Counted from the stretch's first letter, positions 17,110-27,776 are shown. The stretch: DNA of 43,345 bases from Coxiellaceae bacterium (GCA_029210045.1 JARGNX010000001.1:1-43345), one strand, 5' to 3'. A program made the numbers and translations. Notes: generated from the letters alone by a model not told the origin.

Positions 17110-19143
17110 TTATTGTGGCTGGATTATTATGATCTGGCCATTCCATTTTAATTTTTTGATTGCATGCGGTTGCTGATGATGTGGTACATTGATGATTTTG
17201 GTTTGATATTTAGCCAGCGCAGGCATTAACTTTTTAATTTCATCATTAGGCACTAGGCTGTGTATTTGTTTGCTGAGTTGTAATACTTTAAATGCAACTG
17301 ACCGATGGTAATCTAATGTGCCAATCCATAGTGGCGTATCATTGTTTAAAAATTTAATTGGTGCCATCCACAACGTGAGTTCAAGCATGCGATTCTTTTC
17401 ATCGCTAGGGCGATAAAAGGTTGCTCGCGGCTGTTGACCACAATAAAGGATGGGCACGATGGGCAGGTGATTTTTAGGCTTAAGAGATTTTAAGCGATTA
17501 ATGTTGTAGCTTAAGCTGGTGGGCTTATCAATTAATTTCCAGCCGTTGTTTAGTAAGTCATTGCGTAGATCACTAAAGTTCGATAGCCATTGAACATTAA
17601 AAGGTAAAAATGGTTTCCCAAAACGATTATTGCGATACAGCGGTAAATGTTTATTCGGTTTCAGCCACCAACGGTTAGTGGTGGTGGTGGCGATATCAAA
17701 TTTTAAGCGGTAGTTGCTCAGTGTTTTTTGGTACTGCCAAGCGCCATAAGTGATCCAGGGGATTAACAGTGCCAATGCAATGGCGGTCAACCAGGGTTTG
17801 GTGGGTGCGGTGCCAAATAATTTACGACGGTATAATAAGATTGAGGTAAATAGAATGGTGCCACCTAAAGTGACGCTGCCGAGAATATCTGAGACCCAAT
17901 GCGCACCTAAATATAAGCGTGATAAGGCAACTAATAATGTCAGTACTACATAGGTGGTATAAACAAATTTACGCCAAAATTTATTTGCTAGTAAGGTGCC
18001 TAAATAGGCGGCGAAGCCTAAAATGACGACTGTTAATGCCGTATGGCCGCTGGGGAACGATGAGCTTGTGGCGACAACACTAATGCTGATTGGCCGTGCT
18101 GAATAGTAAATAAGCTTGAAAACACCAATCAGTGCGGCGGTGACAAAACCAGTAAAAAATAAATAATAAGCGGCGCGATAGTGTTTTTGCGTAGCTAGCC
18201 ACAATACCATTAAAAGGGCAAAACCAAGGATGACCGGTTTATCACCGAGTAAGGTGAAGGCCGTTAAGATATGCGATAGCGTAAGGTTATGGATGCTTTG
18301 CAGTAAATATAAAACGGGCCTATTGGCAAGAGTTAAGCAGCCATGATCCACGACTGAAATAAATACCCAACAAAATAAAGCCACACTGATAATGGCAAAT
18401 ATAAACAGTGTTAACTGGTGGTGGTCGTTGGGGTAGTGGCTGCGTTTTAATGCGCGGTATAGGCTATTTTTGTGCTGTGCCATAACTTGCCACAAGCGGT
18501 GGATTTGGTTGTTGATGGAGTTTAAAGTAGCACGTCCAAGGCGAAAGCATGCCCAAAATAAGAACCAGCACAGTACGACAATGGCGAGACCGATCAAAAT
18601 AAATTTCGAAGCGACATGCGGTTGTAAATCCAAAGATAAGGCGCCTAATAATATGCCTGGAATGGTATAGGCCAATGCCCAGCAAATGGCCGAGGGGATA
18701 GCGGCAGCCATAAAGCGTAATGTACTTAGCTTTAATAGCCCAGCGATTAATGGGATGGTGCTGCGTACTGGGCCGACGAAGCGACCGATGATAATACTTT
18801 TGCCGCCATGCAGGTGAAAATAGTCTTCGCCTTTCTTGATCCATTTTGGGTGTTTACTAAACGGCCACATATTGCGAATAAAATTATCGCAGTACTTGCC
18901 GAGATAATAACCAATGCAGTCGCCGCAAAAAGCCCCGACGGAAGCCCACATCAGTGTGGGAACGGCAGGTAATGCGCGTGCACCAATTAAGGTGCCTACT
19001 GCGGTCATGGTGACCGAGCCTGGAATGATTGTGCCAATTAATGGTAATGACTCAGCAAATGAGATTAAAAATGCAAAAGCGATACCCCAATTAGGGTGGT
19101 TACTTACGTAGGCCAGGATGGCATGAAACCAATGTTCGATCAT
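17110..19143 (-). CDS. DedA / PAP2 phosphatase fusion with LssY-type C-terminus
   Basis: 677 residues, polytopic inner-membrane protein. Residues 1-200 are DedA-like ([28 protein letters not shown] near 120-135). Residues about 240-450 are a PAP2 phosphatase with all three motifs: K343-x6-R350-P351, PSGH 364-367, and SR 408-409 with H415 and D419. The last ~190 residues ([12 protein letters not shown]..., [15 protein letters not shown]) resemble the LssY C-terminal domain. Likely role: lipid or undecaprenyl-pyrophosphate dephosphorylation, or lipid flipping/remodelling at the membrane. LssY lies next to a type I secretion locus in Legionella; here a TolC and RTX genes are close by. Its ATG overlaps the lipA stop (ATGA), with GAGGTG as ribosome site. 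Confidence 0.85.
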   Translation of the reverse strand: MIEHWFHAILAYVSNHPNWGIAFAFLISFAESLPLIGTIIPGSVTMTAVGTLIGARALPAVPTLMWASVGAFCGDCIGYYLGKYCDNFIRNMWPFSKHPKWIKKGEDYFHLHGGKSIIIGRFVGPVRSTIPLIAGLLKLSTLRFMAAAIPSAICWALAYTIPGILLGALSLDLQPHVASKFILIGLAIVVLCWFLFWACFRLGRATLNSINNQIHRLWQVMAQHKNSLYRALKRSHYPNDHHQLTLFIFAIISVALFCWVFISVVDHGCLTLANRPVLYLLQSIHNLTLSHILTAFTLLGDKPVILGFALLMVLWLATQKHYRAAYYLFFTGFVTAALIGVFKLIYYSARPISISVVATSSSFPSGHTALTVVILGFAAYLGTLLANKFWRKFVYTTYVVLTLLVALSRLYLGAHWVSDILGSVTLGGTILFTSILLYRRKLFGTAPTKPWLTAIALALLIPWITYGAWQYQKTLSNYRLKFDIATTTTNRWWLKPNKHLPLYRNNRFGKPFLPFNVQWLSNFSDLRNDLLNNGWKLIDKPTSLSYNINRLKSLKPKNHLPIVPILYCGQQPRATFYRPSDEKNRMLELTLWMAPIKFLNNDTPLWIGTLDYHRSVAFKVLQLSKQIHSLVPNDEIKKLMPALAKYQTKIINVPHHQQPHAIKKLKWNGQIIIIQPQ

Positions 19144-20099
19144 GTCACCTCATCACCGGCTGCTTGACGATCAGCATGATAAGACGAGCGTACGAGTGGT
19201 CCGCTAGCGACATTGCTAAACCCCAAGTCCTTTGCTATCTCTGCAAAGCGATCAAACTGTTGAGGTGTTACAAAGCGGTCAACTGGCATGTGATGCTGGC
19301 TGGGTGATAAATATTGTCCCAGAGTGATCATATCCACTTCATGTTCGCGCAGGTCACGCATCACTTGTTCGACTTCCTCGTCTGTTTCCCCCAGTCCGAC
19401 CATGATACCAGATTTTGTAGGGATACCGGGATAGGTGTGTTTGAATTCTTGCAGTAGTTTTAATGACCAAGCATAGTCAGAGCCAGGGCGTGCCTGTTTG
19501 TATAAGCGTGGTACCGTTTCGATATTGTGATTAAACACATCGGGTAAACCATCGGCCATGGCATCGAGCGCTTTTTGCATGCGACCTCGATAATCAGGGA
19601 CCAGCACTTCGATTTTTAGATCGGGGCAAGCGGCACGAGCGGCTTTAATGCAAGCGGTATAATGACCGGAACCACCGTCACGTAAATCGTCACGATCAAC
19701 TGAGGTGATGACGACATACTTTAGTTTCATTGAGGCCAAGGTTTTTGCTAGGTTAGCGGGCTCATCTTGATCGAGAGGATCAGGCCGGCCGTGCGCTACA
19801 TCACAAAAGCTGCAACGACGGGTGCATTTATCGCCCATGATCATAAAGGTAGCTGTGCCGCCACTAAAGCATTCATTGAGATTAGGGCAGGCGGCTTCTT
19901 CGCAGACGGTGACCATTTTATTTTCACGTAATAGTGATTTGAGTTTATTCACTTTGTCACTGTGCGTGAGCTTAATACGTAACCAGTCTGGCTTGCGTAG
20001 TGTTTCAGTGGTGGTTTCTATCTTAACCGGTATACGTGATAGCTTATCAGCGCCACGTGATTTTTTTAATGGATCGACCTTTTTGCTGCCAACAGACAT
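19140..20099 (-). CDS. lipA: Lipoyl synthase
   Basis: 319 residues, normal length. Radical-SAM enzyme that inserts two sulfurs into protein-bound octanoate. Both cluster-binding motifs are present: C66-x4-C71-x5-C77 for the auxiliary cluster and C92-x3-C96-x2-C99 for the SAM cluster. The C-terminal RSSYHAD holds the Ser ligand of the auxiliary cluster. It starts at ATG 20099, 22 bp downstream of lipB, and its stop overlaps the start of the LssY-like gene, so these three genes are probably one transcript. Confidence 0.97.
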   Translation of the reverse strand: MSVGSKKVDPLKKSRGADKLSRIPVKIETTTETLRKPDWLRIKLTHSDKVNKLKSLLRENKMVTVCEEAACPNLNECFSGGTATFMIMGDKCTRRCSFCDVAHGRPDPLDQDEPANLAKTLASMKLKYVVITSVDRDDLRDGGSGHYTACIKAARAACPDLKIEVLVPDYRGRMQKALDAMADGLPDVFNHNIETVPRLYKQARPGSDYAWSLKLLQEFKHTYPGIPTKSGIMVGLGETDEEVEQVMRDLREHEVDMITLGQYLSPSQHHMPVDRFVTPQQFDRFAEIAKDLGFSNVASGPLVRSSYHADRQAAGDEVT

Positions 20100-20121
20100 T
20101 GTATTCGCCCTTTACACATTT

Positions 20122-20754
20122 TTAATTGCCGCAATTATATCCGAAATTCCGACAAAAGGTGCGAATAATTTTCGCTTTTACTTGGTCTATTGTTACATCT
20201 TGTACATATGACTTGATTTGAGTGATGGCCTGATTTTTATAGCCGCAAGGGTTGATCCATTGGAAGGGTGTGAGATCCATATCGACATTCAGCGCCATGC
20301 CGTGATAGCAGTGTCCGCGGCTGATTCGAAGTCCGATTGAGGCAATTTTAGCCCCCGCGACATAAACGCCAGGAGCATCCGGGTTACTTTGTGCGCTAAT
20401 GCCCCATTCAGCTAAATGCTCGATTACGAGGTTTTCCATTTTGCGTACCAGCTGACGTGTATTGAGTTGTAAACGCTCAACATTGAGTAGGGTGTAGATC
20501 ATTAATTGACCCGGACCGTGATAGGTGACTTGTCCGCCGCGATCGGTTTGAACGATTGGTATTTTATGTGCATTTAAGATGTGTTCAGCTTTGCCGGCTT
20601 TACCTTGCGTGAATACCGGCTGGTGTTGCATTAGCCACAGTTGATCAGTCGTTTCATCATCGGCTTGCTGACAGAATTGCTGCATATCATGCCAGCGAGG
20701 CTCATAGGGCTGAAATTCGTCAAATTCGATAATGTCGCAGGTTAATTTGTTCAT
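20122..20754 (-). CDS. lipB: Octanoyl-ACP:protein octanoyltransferase
   Basis: 210 residues from ATG 20754 (a TTG two codons upstream is also possible). Transfers octanoyl groups from ACP to lipoyl domains. Motifs: RGGQVTYHGPGQ (72-83), catalytic Lys136 in AGAKIASIGLR and Cys170 in INPCGYKNQ. It is followed by lipA. The usual upstream partner ybeD is about 10 kb away on the same strand (30883-31164), because signalling genes lie between them. Confidence 0.96.
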   Translation of the reverse strand: MNKLTCDIIEFDEFQPYEPRWHDMQQFCQQADDETTDQLWLMQHQPVFTQGKAGKAEHILNAHKIPIVQTDRGGQVTYHGPGQLMIYTLLNVERLQLNTRQLVRKMENLVIEHLAEWGISAQSNPDAPGVYVAGAKIASIGLRISRGHCYHGMALNVDMDLTPFQWINPCGYKNQAITQIKSYVQDVTIDQVKAKIIRTFCRNFGYNCGN

Positions 20755-20784
20755 GGTCAAATTATGCCACTATGGTTGGCGGGG

Positions 20785-23502
20785 TCAAGTGCTGATCATC
20801 TGTATGGCAGTTGCGAGCAATTCGTCGAGTTGATAGGGCTTTGCCATAAAGCTAACGTTGGAGTTCTGTTTGAGCGCTTGCGGCATTTCTTCATCGGTAT
20901 AGCCGCTAGTGAAAATCACTTTAGTGCCTGGATTGTTGGTTTGGATTTGCTGATACGAGGCATAGCCATCTAAGTGAGGCATTTGCACATCCATAATAAT
21001 GAGGTTTATTGGTTGCTGATGGTGTTGCATAATATCGATAGCTTGTTTGCCATCTTCAGCTAGTAACAGGTGGCAGTTGTATGGTTTGAAGAATTCAAAT
21101 AATAGTTCGCGTAACATTTCTTCATCGTCAACAATTAGAATGGTCTTATCTTTTAGTTGAACGATATCCGTTGCTGCGGTTGTGGTCTCATTGGGCGATT
21201 GAGGATTGACTTGTGGGTGTTGCTTAAGAGGGAAATACAGTGTGAAAGTAGTGCCTTTCCCTGGAGTGGAGTTGACGAGTATAGTCGCATCATGTTCGTT
21301 GAGTATGCCGTAGACGATTGATAGCCCTAGGCCGGTGCCTTCCCCTAATTTATGTGTTGTAAAAAAGGGTTCAAAGATCTTTTCGATAATTTCAGGCGCC
21401 ATACCTTTACCTGTATCCTGAATGCTAATAACGCTGTAGTTACCGGCGTGCAAATGAGGATGGATAGGCTTTTCGTTTTGGCTGATTACGGTTACTTGTG
21501 ATGTGATAGTAATATCACCACCGTTCGGCATGGCATTTCTCGCATTGATGGCGAGATTTAAGAATACCTGCATGAGTTGGGTGGAGTCAGCTGTGATAAA
21601 CACGTCTTCATCTATGGTATTAAGGTTGAGACTGATGCTGCCAGGCAGTGTTTGTTGTAATAGTTCTACTGCCTCAGTGAGTATCTCGTTAATATTTATT
21701 AAGCGTAGGTCGGGTTGAGATTTGTGAGCAAAATTTAATAGTTTGTTAGTTAAAATCGAGGCACGTTTAACTGAGCTGTTTATTTTCTTAATGGTATCAC
21801 TGGAGGCGCCAGTATCGATTAATTGTTGATGTTGTAGCGTAGCATAACCTGAAACGGCATTGAGTATGTTGTTAAAGTCATGTGCAATACCACCAGCAAG
21901 TTGACCTATGGATTCCAGTTTTTGCACGTGCTGTAGTTGATTTTCGAGTGCTTGCCTTTGTTGTTCACGATCTTTTATTTCAGTTAAGTCACGTATGATA
22001 CCGGTAAATATACGCTCTGAGCCGAGATTGATTTCGCTGACAGACAACAGCACGGGAGTTTTAATTCCGTTTTTTGCTAGTACTGTGAGCTCACGTGAAA
22101 TGCCAATGATTTTTTTAAGGCCTGTTTTGAGGTAGTTTTGTATGTATTTGTCATGTTGGCTGTGGTGAGGCTCAGGCATGATCATAGCGATGTTGCTACC
22201 AATAAGCTCATCTTTGTTATAGTGTAATAACCGAGTGGTGGCAGTGTTGCAAGTTTGTATAATGCCGTGTTCATTGATAGTAATAATGGGGTCAATCGCT
22301 GTTTCAATAATGGCTGTGATTTTATTTTCGGATAATTGACGCTGTGCGCGCATTTGATTAAATGAATCAGTTAATTCAGCAATTTCATCTTTTTGATTAA
22401 TTGGGATATCTTTGTTTAGTTGCCCACTGGCCATTGCTTTAGTTGCTGAAAGCAACAGCAAGATTGGCCTGAGTATATGGTTGGCATTAAATAAGGCTAG
22501 AGAAATTGAGCTAATGATTAAGATGATGATGGATAAAATAATGACATATAAAATAATATCAACGGTGTTTTCTAAGGCAGTGGATTTAAGCTGTGTTTCA
22601 CTTTGGGTGATTTTCATCATTTGATCTAGTAATTTATCCAGGCTGTTAGAAATGGGTATAGCATGCGCCGACATCCACAGTTGTGCAATGTTATTGGATT
22701 TGTTTTGTTGTTCTTCTGCTAATTGATCTATCAACAATATGTAATAATTAAATTTTTGATTGATTTGCTTGATAATGCTTTGTTCCTGTGGTGAAGCAGA
22801 TGGGGTGTTTTCATTAATGACGGATAATGCCAGTTTTGCTTGCCTTAAAAGATTGCGGCTGTTCTCTAATTCAATTGCGTTGTTAGACATAATGTAAGCC
22901 ACCAATTCACTTTTGGATGAGTTAAATAGTCCCCTGAAGTTTGTGCTTTTATATATTAATTCATTATTGGGATTTGATTGATTTTTTGCCTCTTGAACGA
23001 GTATGGATATAAGTGAAATAGTATTATTTGCTACCGGTAAGACGCGTGTCTTTAAAAAATCTTTAGCAGGGTAATTCCCCTTGGTGTGAGCTACTTGTTC
23101 AATATTCCATTGCCAAGCATTGAGGTCGAGTAGGGTAGATTTTAGCGGAGCTAGTAATTGAGTTAATTTGGGGTTGTTATAGTCTGCCGTGAGTTGGATT
23201 ATTTTATCTAAGTTGGGGTAAATGCCTTTGTTCCATTGCTTTGCACGTTTGATTACAAAATTCTTATCTTTAATGGCTACCCAACCGCGTAATGAGGCGG
23301 TGCTTGATAGTACTTGTTCACGCGTATTTTCGATGGCTTGAGTGAGTGGGATATCAATTTGAAATAGTCTATCTACGCCGCGATTTAGCCAAATAAAAGT
23401 AATCAAACAAACAACCAGAAGCACAATGCCAATGGCAGCCAGTGACAAATTAGATAGCACCAGCTTTTGTTTTAATCCTTTATGATGTGGAAAAATACTC
23501 AT
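20785..23502 (-). CDS. Hybrid sensor histidine kinase (HAMP-PAS-HisKA-HATPase-REC)
   Basis: 905 residues from ATG 23502; an ATG at 23523 would add 7 residues and overlap the upstream gene, but no ribosome site precedes it, while AAGAGA precedes 23502. Order: transmembrane helix ~16-38, all-helical periplasmic sensor ~40-312, second helix ~313-338, HAMP ~340-390, PAS ~392-510, HisKA with His541 (GGIAHDFNN), ATPase domain with DTGKGM and GTGLGLSI (~640-757), and a C-terminal receiver with Asp838, acidic DDE near 792 and Lys888. With no output domain it must pass phosphate to a separate partner. The gene directly upstream encodes an exported repeat protein and is likely co-transcribed, making it a candidate periplasmic sensory partner. 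Confidence 0.93.
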   Translation of the reverse strand: MSIFPHHKGLKQKLVLSNLSLAAIGIVLLVVCLITFIWLNRGVDRLFQIDIPLTQAIENTREQVLSSTASLRGWVAIKDKNFVIKRAKQWNKGIYPNLDKIIQLTADYNNPKLTQLLAPLKSTLLDLNAWQWNIEQVAHTKGNYPAKDFLKTRVLPVANNTISLISILVQEAKNQSNPNNELIYKSTNFRGLFNSSKSELVAYIMSNNAIELENSRNLLRQAKLALSVINENTPSASPQEQSIIKQINQKFNYYILLIDQLAEEQQNKSNNIAQLWMSAHAIPISNSLDKLLDQMMKITQSETQLKSTALENTVDIILYVIILSIIILIISSISLALFNANHILRPILLLLSATKAMASGQLNKDIPINQKDEIAELTDSFNQMRAQRQLSENKITAIIETAIDPIITINEHGIIQTCNTATTRLLHYNKDELIGSNIAMIMPEPHHSQHDKYIQNYLKTGLKKIIGISRELTVLAKNGIKTPVLLSVSEINLGSERIFTGIIRDLTEIKDREQQRQALENQLQHVQKLESIGQLAGGIAHDFNNILNAVSGYATLQHQQLIDTGASSDTIKKINSSVKRASILTNKLLNFAHKSQPDLRLININEILTEAVELLQQTLPGSISLNLNTIDEDVFITADSTQLMQVFLNLAINARNAMPNGGDITITSQVTVISQNEKPIHPHLHAGNYSVISIQDTGKGMAPEIIEKIFEPFFTTHKLGEGTGLGLSIVYGILNEHDATILVNSTPGKGTTFTLYFPLKQHPQVNPQSPNETTTAATDIVQLKDKTILIVDDEEMLRELLFEFFKPYNCHLLLAEDGKQAIDIMQHHQQPINLIIMDVQMPHLDGYASYQQIQTNNPGTKVIFTSGYTDEEMPQALKQNSNVSFMAKPYQLDELLATAIQMIST

Positions 23503-23506
23503 TAAA

Positions 23507-24448
23507 CTATCTCTTTTTGCCATTAGTCACTATGGCTTTTTTTAATGTTTGCAGTTGTTTTAATAGAATACCTGTCCTTTGAAATACTTCTGATGGTGTT
23601 TTATAACCGGGGTTATAGCTTTGAAGATTGGTTGGTAAGGATGCTAGCGCATTTAAGTAGCGTACTTCAGCCACAACGATTTTTGATAAATCATATACGT
23701 TACTGGGGTTAGCATTTCTGAGTTGTTTATTACTAACCTGAATAGAGAGCATTTTAACGTCTTTAGATTTAGCGATCGATTTTAATAATTGAATGCATTC
23801 AATCAAGCGCTGATATACATCTGTTGGCCTTTTGTTTTTAATAAACTGCGGTGAAGCAGGAATGCGACTGTCTGTATGGTAATATTTTAAAAGTTGCATG
23901 CTGTAGTTGATAGCTAATGTTATTTGCTCAAACACATCGCGAGGTGCGAAGCGGTGGTAGAGTAACTCATTAAGCTCTTGGTTAATGCCAAGCATTTCGT
24001 TAAAAACATCGGTTGGTGTTTTGGTGCCTGTGTTGTTATTAACAGTAGTTGTCTCAGTAATATCTAATCGTTTCTGTACCAGCAATAAACGTTGATGCGC
24101 TGCTTCGACTAGTTTCATAACATCGCTGGGTGATAATTGCTCGGGTGCAACAAGTGATTTTTTTTGATAGCTGCCTGTTACCTCAAAAGCGAGTCGATTG
24201 GCTTTTTTGTATAAGGCTTCTGCTTCAAAGTACACTTCGCGAGGGGAGGCATCCTTAACGGTGATAAATACACGCTTATTTTTATTTTTGCCCATGGCTT
24301 GTTCGATTGAATTGAGCTCATTAGCAATGGATTGTAATTTTGCATACACATCGGTGGGTGTGACTTTTATTTGGGGTGAGGCAATGGTGGTGCCATACAT
24401 GAGTGCTGTGCAGAAAAAAATCAGGAGATATTTACTAATGTGAGTCAT
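23507..24448 (-). CDS. Exported helical repeat protein, eight P-x-D-V-Y units
   Basis: 313 residues from ATG 24448 (a GTG-type start seven codons earlier lies ahead of the signal sequence). Signal peptide MTHISKYLLIFFCTALMYGTTIA. The mature protein is built of eight imperfect units each opening with a helix-cap motif (T/S/A/N/R)P(T/S/R)(D/E/N)V(Y/F/M): near residues 30, 68, 106, 144, 168, 207, 247 and 284, each followed by an amphipathic helix of ~20 residues. I do not recognise the family by name. The stop lies 4 bp before the start of the hybrid kinase, which suggests one operon and a periplasmic role in signal input. Confidence 0.75.
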   Translation of the reverse strand: MTHISKYLLIFFCTALMYGTTIASPQIKVTPTDVYAKLQSIANELNSIEQAMGKNKNKRVFITVKDASPREVYFEAEALYKKANRLAFEVTGSYQKKSLVAPEQLSPSDVMKLVEAAHQRLLLVQKRLDITETTTVNNNTGTKTPTDVFNEMLGINQELNELLYHRFAPRDVFEQITLAINYSMQLLKYYHTDSRIPASPQFIKNKRPTDVYQRLIECIQLLKSIAKSKDVKMLSIQVSNKQLRNANPSNVYDLSKIVVAEVRYLNALASLPTNLQSYNPGYKTPSEVFQRTGILLKQLQTLKKAIVTNGKKR

Positions 24449-24495
24449 ATCCACGTCCCAGTTTGTCACTAACTACTTGATAGTGTAGCAGTGCC

Positions 24496-24515
24496 AATTA
24501 GTGATCACACTAATT
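24496..24515 (-). promoter_or_regulatory. Perfect dyad upstream of the repeat-protein/kinase operon
   Basis: AATTAGTG-ATCA-CACTAATT, 8-bp arms with a 4-bp centre, 48 bp before the ATG at 24448. Candidate operator; no regulator is identified. Confidence 0.4.
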
Positions 24516-24552
24516 ATGATGGGAAACGTTCAGATAGGGATCTGCATATAAT

Positions 24553-25038
24553 CTATACAGCTTGTGCCATCGGATGTTGCCAATGATTTTCGTAGGCTTC
24601 GTCGCTGGTGGTATAGAAATTCAAGTTACCAAAAGAACGAATTAACGAGGTTTGTTGGCGGCCACCAAATAACAACTTTGGTGCAAAGTGTTGCTTGATT
24701 TGGTTACTGGCTAGTACGTAATCGGTATGGTAGCGCTGTGAAAACAAGTTCACTTCTTGACGAATGTTGCCATTGCTAGTCCATTGGTGACGGCTATTAA
24801 CGTCAAGTAACTCACCCCAGAAATTTAGATTTTCTTCAGCTGTTTGATGGCACTGTTCCAAAAAGGCGACCATTGAAGGCAAAGCAAAACAATGTGCAGC
24901 TACAAAAGGTTTGACATGTAATAGGTCAATTTGATTAATAGATGTCATTTGTTCGATTGATTTTATGATCGAAGAAATTTGGATGGTTTGGTCTTTAGGG
25001 AGATTGTTTGTCAAAATAAGTAAGCAGCGATTTTCCAT
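24553..25038 (-). CDS. Small hypothetical protein, weakly USP-like
   Basis: 161 residues from ATG 25038, chosen because GAGGA lies 7 nt upstream; a GTG at 25095 would add 19 residues with no such site. It looks like an alpha/beta nucleotide-binding fold of the universal-stress-protein type: beta strand ENRCLLILTNN, helix, strand INQIDLLHVKPF, and the late block RQEVNLFSQRYHTDYVLAS. The Gly-rich ATP loop of true USPs is not evident (FGGRQQTSLIRSF may be its remnant), so the family call is weak. No signal peptide. It precedes the repeat-protein/kinase pair on the same strand. Confidence 0.5.
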   Translation of the reverse strand: MENRCLLILTNNLPKDQTIQISSIIKSIEQMTSINQIDLLHVKPFVAAHCFALPSMVAFLEQCHQTAEENLNFWGELLDVNSRHQWTSNGNIRQEVNLFSQRYHTDYVLASNQIKQHFAPKLLFGGRQQTSLIRSFGNLNFYTTSDEAYENHWQHPMAQAV

Positions 25039-25212
25039 TTTCCGGTCCTCAAAATCCATGTCGGGGGAACTATCTACACTACTAGGAATAGTCACTGGTG
25101 AAAATACGGACTTATGCGAGGCCGATTATGGGAAAACCCTAGATCACCTAAGCGATATGGTTAAGGGTTTTAGGGGGCTTATATAGGGTGTTTACCGCAA
25201 TAGATGGATCAG

Positions 25213-25241
25213 TTGACAATGCTTTTTCACTGCGGTTTACT
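25213..25241 (+). promoter_or_regulatory. Predicted promoter of the kinase-like gene
   Basis: A perfect TTGACA (25213-25218), 17-bp spacer and TTTACT (25236-25241), 52 bp before the ATG at 25294. Sequence match only. Confidence 0.45.
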
Positions 25242-25293
25242 GGTTGAGGTTATGCAAAAACCAATGCTTTTGTGGTAATTAGTGGGAGTAAAT

Positions 25294-27732
25294 ATGTCGA
25301 GAGCGCTACCTGAAGGCGCAAAATTGAGTGCTCGTTTTAAAAAATCGCGTGATGAGGCAGAGTCTGAGTGCAAAACTCGAGAAGCTCCGGCAGAATCTTC
25401 TGTGAGTATTAGATCATCCGGGCATACCACTTCTGTTAATTATAAGGTGCCTAAGTCAACTGATAAGCCTATAAGCCCGTGGCTGAATAAAACGTTGGGT
25501 TTTCCTTGGGCAGCTGCAGTGGAGGTGGCAGTAACACAAATGCATCGCCGCATTAACCTTCGGACTATCCCAAAGGCTCGAGTAATATATGATGCTGCTG
25601 ATGCCACAGCTGAAACAGGTGATACTGATACTGACGCCTCTAGCGTGGCGACTTCGGTTGGTTTAGGGTCGCCAGTAAGGCGGGCTCACTCTATAACAGG
25701 TGGTTCTTCCAAATGTGCAGTGAAATTATTCTCAAATTTTGAAGATTTAACGGCATTTTTAGATGCAACGACGCCTTTGACTGAGGAAAAATGTGCTTTT
25801 TTGCAGCGAGTTCATGGCGTAAACCTTGTTGAGTTTGGTTGCTTAACGCCTTTACAGCAACAGATACAGTTTCTAGTTTACTGTGGGCTAGGTGAAGCCT
25901 TAGCGATGGCTTATTTTTTTGAGGAAGAGGATTGCCATCGTGGTAATTTAGCCATTGTTTATGATGAGGAGACGCTACCCACAGGTGAGGTGGTCAAAAA
26001 TTACCGGGTGGTTAGTATTGATTTTGATCATAGTGCGTTTGGTTTGGTGGGGCGGGATGAGTGGCTTGGACCGCGTAAAGCATTGGGTGTAACGGTTCAT
26101 GCTGATGCTCATAGCTCGTATAAAGTACATTTAGAAGACGTAGAGAACTTTCCCGATTTAAAGCATCAAGACCCTTGGTATTGGCCGACCATTTATCGCA
26201 CAATCTCGAGTGTGAATGGTTACTCGGAAGCTGTTACTGAGGCGATGAAGGCGCTTAAGCACGATGAGTTTTTTCGTCGGCAAGTATTTGCTACCTGGGC
26301 TCAGATTGCATTAACCGATGTTAGTCATTGGAAGCAAGATATTGAGCGTCATATGCCTGAGTTTGATAATGGGGGCGCGCTGGGTAGGCAATTGCACGAA
26401 CATTTTTCAGGTCGAAGGCTAGCATTGATAAAAACTTTAGTTCAAAGCCCGGCGTATAACGAATGGTGGTATGCATTAGATAAGCCACAGGTCAAGCAGT
26501 TGTTCGATCATATAGCGCGTTATAATCGCGAGCTAAAGCCGCGTTGGAAGCATCATGCTACTCATTTAGAGCTGGCAAAGCAGCACTATTTATTACTCGG
26601 TTGTAATATTGCTAAGCGGAGTTTTGAGCAAGGTATTTTCTATTTAGAAAGGTTGCTTCAAGGCATGCCAACATTGCGTAGGGATGCAAGTGGTGACCCT
26701 TTGGCTCGTCATATGATTGATAAGGCATACGAGGCATTGTGGACTATTCGTCAGGTATTTCATGAGCGTTATAAGCCGTTATTTGATCTGGCGAAAAAAA
26801 AATTAAAGTCAGACGGCGGGGGAATGCAGGATATTAGTCCTGAGGATGTTGATCAGTTCGTGGTGTTATCGCATAACACGCTAAAAGATGTGTTGGATGT
26901 TTGTGGTAAGCGTGTTAATGGCAGTGGACAAGTATCAGCAAAAAGAAGTACAACCGAATTGCAATTAACGGATGAGCTTAATACTGATTTGCTTGAGATG
27001 ACAAGGCATTTTTCTAGAGGCATACATAATTTGCGTCGTTGTCAATATGTTATAGGAGGTCCCAAGCCCTCTTTGTCTGATAGTCGATTTGGTGTGGCGA
27101 GTATTTATTATCGTCCAGAAGAGGCGGAATTTGTTTTAGTATCTAGAAGGGCGACAAAAAATCAATTGTTGGCAGCGCTGATTGAGATGACATTAGCTCG
27201 GTTGCAGCAGGATACTAATAAGCCTGCAATTATAGGCGCCTATTACAAGCATATGTTGCGACATAATACATTGAATTCAGGTGTAATAGCTGGAGCATAT
27301 CGATTGTTTGGCAGTTATTATGCTGGTAAGTCACCTTATGTTGTGCGAGCAGACTATGGACGTTTACAAGCCAGTGAGTCTGGATTGGGTTTGGCTGAAG
27401 AATTAAATCATACGTTGAGTGTTGGTGAGTGGACTGCGAATTCATTTAATACTAAATTTGTGTTGGATTTATTGCGTCAGCAGCAACGCATTATTTCGTA
27501 CAGCAATGCGGTTGGTCAAGTGCGTCATGGCTTGGTGAGAGCTGAATTAGCTTGTTTGGATTTGCCCGTGATTGCTAATGATGCAGTGGCGGCTCAAGCA
27601 TTTCAGGTGGCATTGCGTCATGCGATTGAAGAGCGCTTATATGCCGGTATAACCACAGGCCCATCGGGTGAAGGGGATTGGCAAGAGGTTGCATCCAGTG
27701 GTGGCTCGCGTGCAGGTGCGGGGATAAGATAA
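25294..27732 (+). CDS. Large protein with PI-kinase/HipA-like catalytic signature, candidate effector
   Basis: 812 residues from ATG 25294 (GGGAG 5 nt upstream; the GTG at 25282 lies in that site). The N-terminal ~60 residues are polar and disordered-looking. A kinase-like core follows: a stretch around residues 75-160 that could be an N-lobe, then FFEEEDCHRGNLAIV with D213-x-H215-x-x-N218, and YRVVSIDFDHSAF with D243/D245, the order seen in PI3/PI4-kinase-like and HipA-like folds (catalytic Asp, metal-binding Asn, then metal-binding Asp). The remaining ~560 residues are helical and unrecognised. It has no signal peptide and no membrane segment, lies alone on the plus strand among minus-strand genes, and carries its own promoter. 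Size, isolation and eukaryote-like catalytic pattern fit a translocated effector; kinase activity and secretion are inferred. Confidence 0.6.
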   Translation: MSRALPEGAKLSARFKKSRDEAESECKTREAPAESSVSIRSSGHTTSVNYKVPKSTDKPISPWLNKTLGFPWAAAVEVAVTQMHRRINLRTIPKARVIYDAADATAETGDTDTDASSVATSVGLGSPVRRAHSITGGSSKCAVKLFSNFEDLTAFLDATTPLTEEKCAFLQRVHGVNLVEFGCLTPLQQQIQFLVYCGLGEALAMAYFFEEEDCHRGNLAIVYDEETLPTGEVVKNYRVVSIDFDHSAFGLVGRDEWLGPRKALGVTVHADAHSSYKVHLEDVENFPDLKHQDPWYWPTIYRTISSVNGYSEAVTEAMKALKHDEFFRRQVFATWAQIALTDVSHWKQDIERHMPEFDNGGALGRQLHEHFSGRRLALIKTLVQSPAYNEWWYALDKPQVKQLFDHIARYNRELKPRWKHHATHLELAKQHYLLLGCNIAKRSFEQGIFYLERLLQGMPTLRRDASGDPLARHMIDKAYEALWTIRQVFHERYKPLFDLAKKKLKSDGGGMQDISPEDVDQFVVLSHNTLKDVLDVCGKRVNGSGQVSAKRSTTELQLTDELNTDLLEMTRHFSRGIHNLRRCQYVIGGPKPSLSDSRFGVASIYYRPEEAEFVLVSRRATKNQLLAALIEMTLARLQQDTNKPAIIGAYYKHMLRHNTLNSGVIAGAYRLFGSYYAGKSPYVVRADYGRLQASESGLGLAEELNHTLSVGEWTANSFNTKFVLDLLRQQQRIISYSNAVGQVRHGLVRAELACLDLPVIANDAVAAQAFQVALRHAIEERLYAGITTGPSGEGDWQEVASSGGSRAGAGIR

Positions 27733-27757
27733 AAAAAGGCGGCATAAAAGCCGCCTT
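27730..27757 (-). terminator. Rho-independent terminator of the OmpA-like gene
   Basis: AAGGCGGC-ATAAAA-GCCGCCTT (27736-27757) followed on the minus strand by a run of seven T. It lies directly after the minus-strand porin stop and abuts the end of the convergent plus-strand gene. Confidence 0.85.
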
Positions 27758-27776
27758 GTAAAACAGATGTACTTGC

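Noticed and set aside
25133..25171. Inverted repeat AAAACCCT / AGGGTTTT with a 23-bp loop
   Set aside because: Long loop, low-complexity arms and no clear placement relative to a promoter or gene end.
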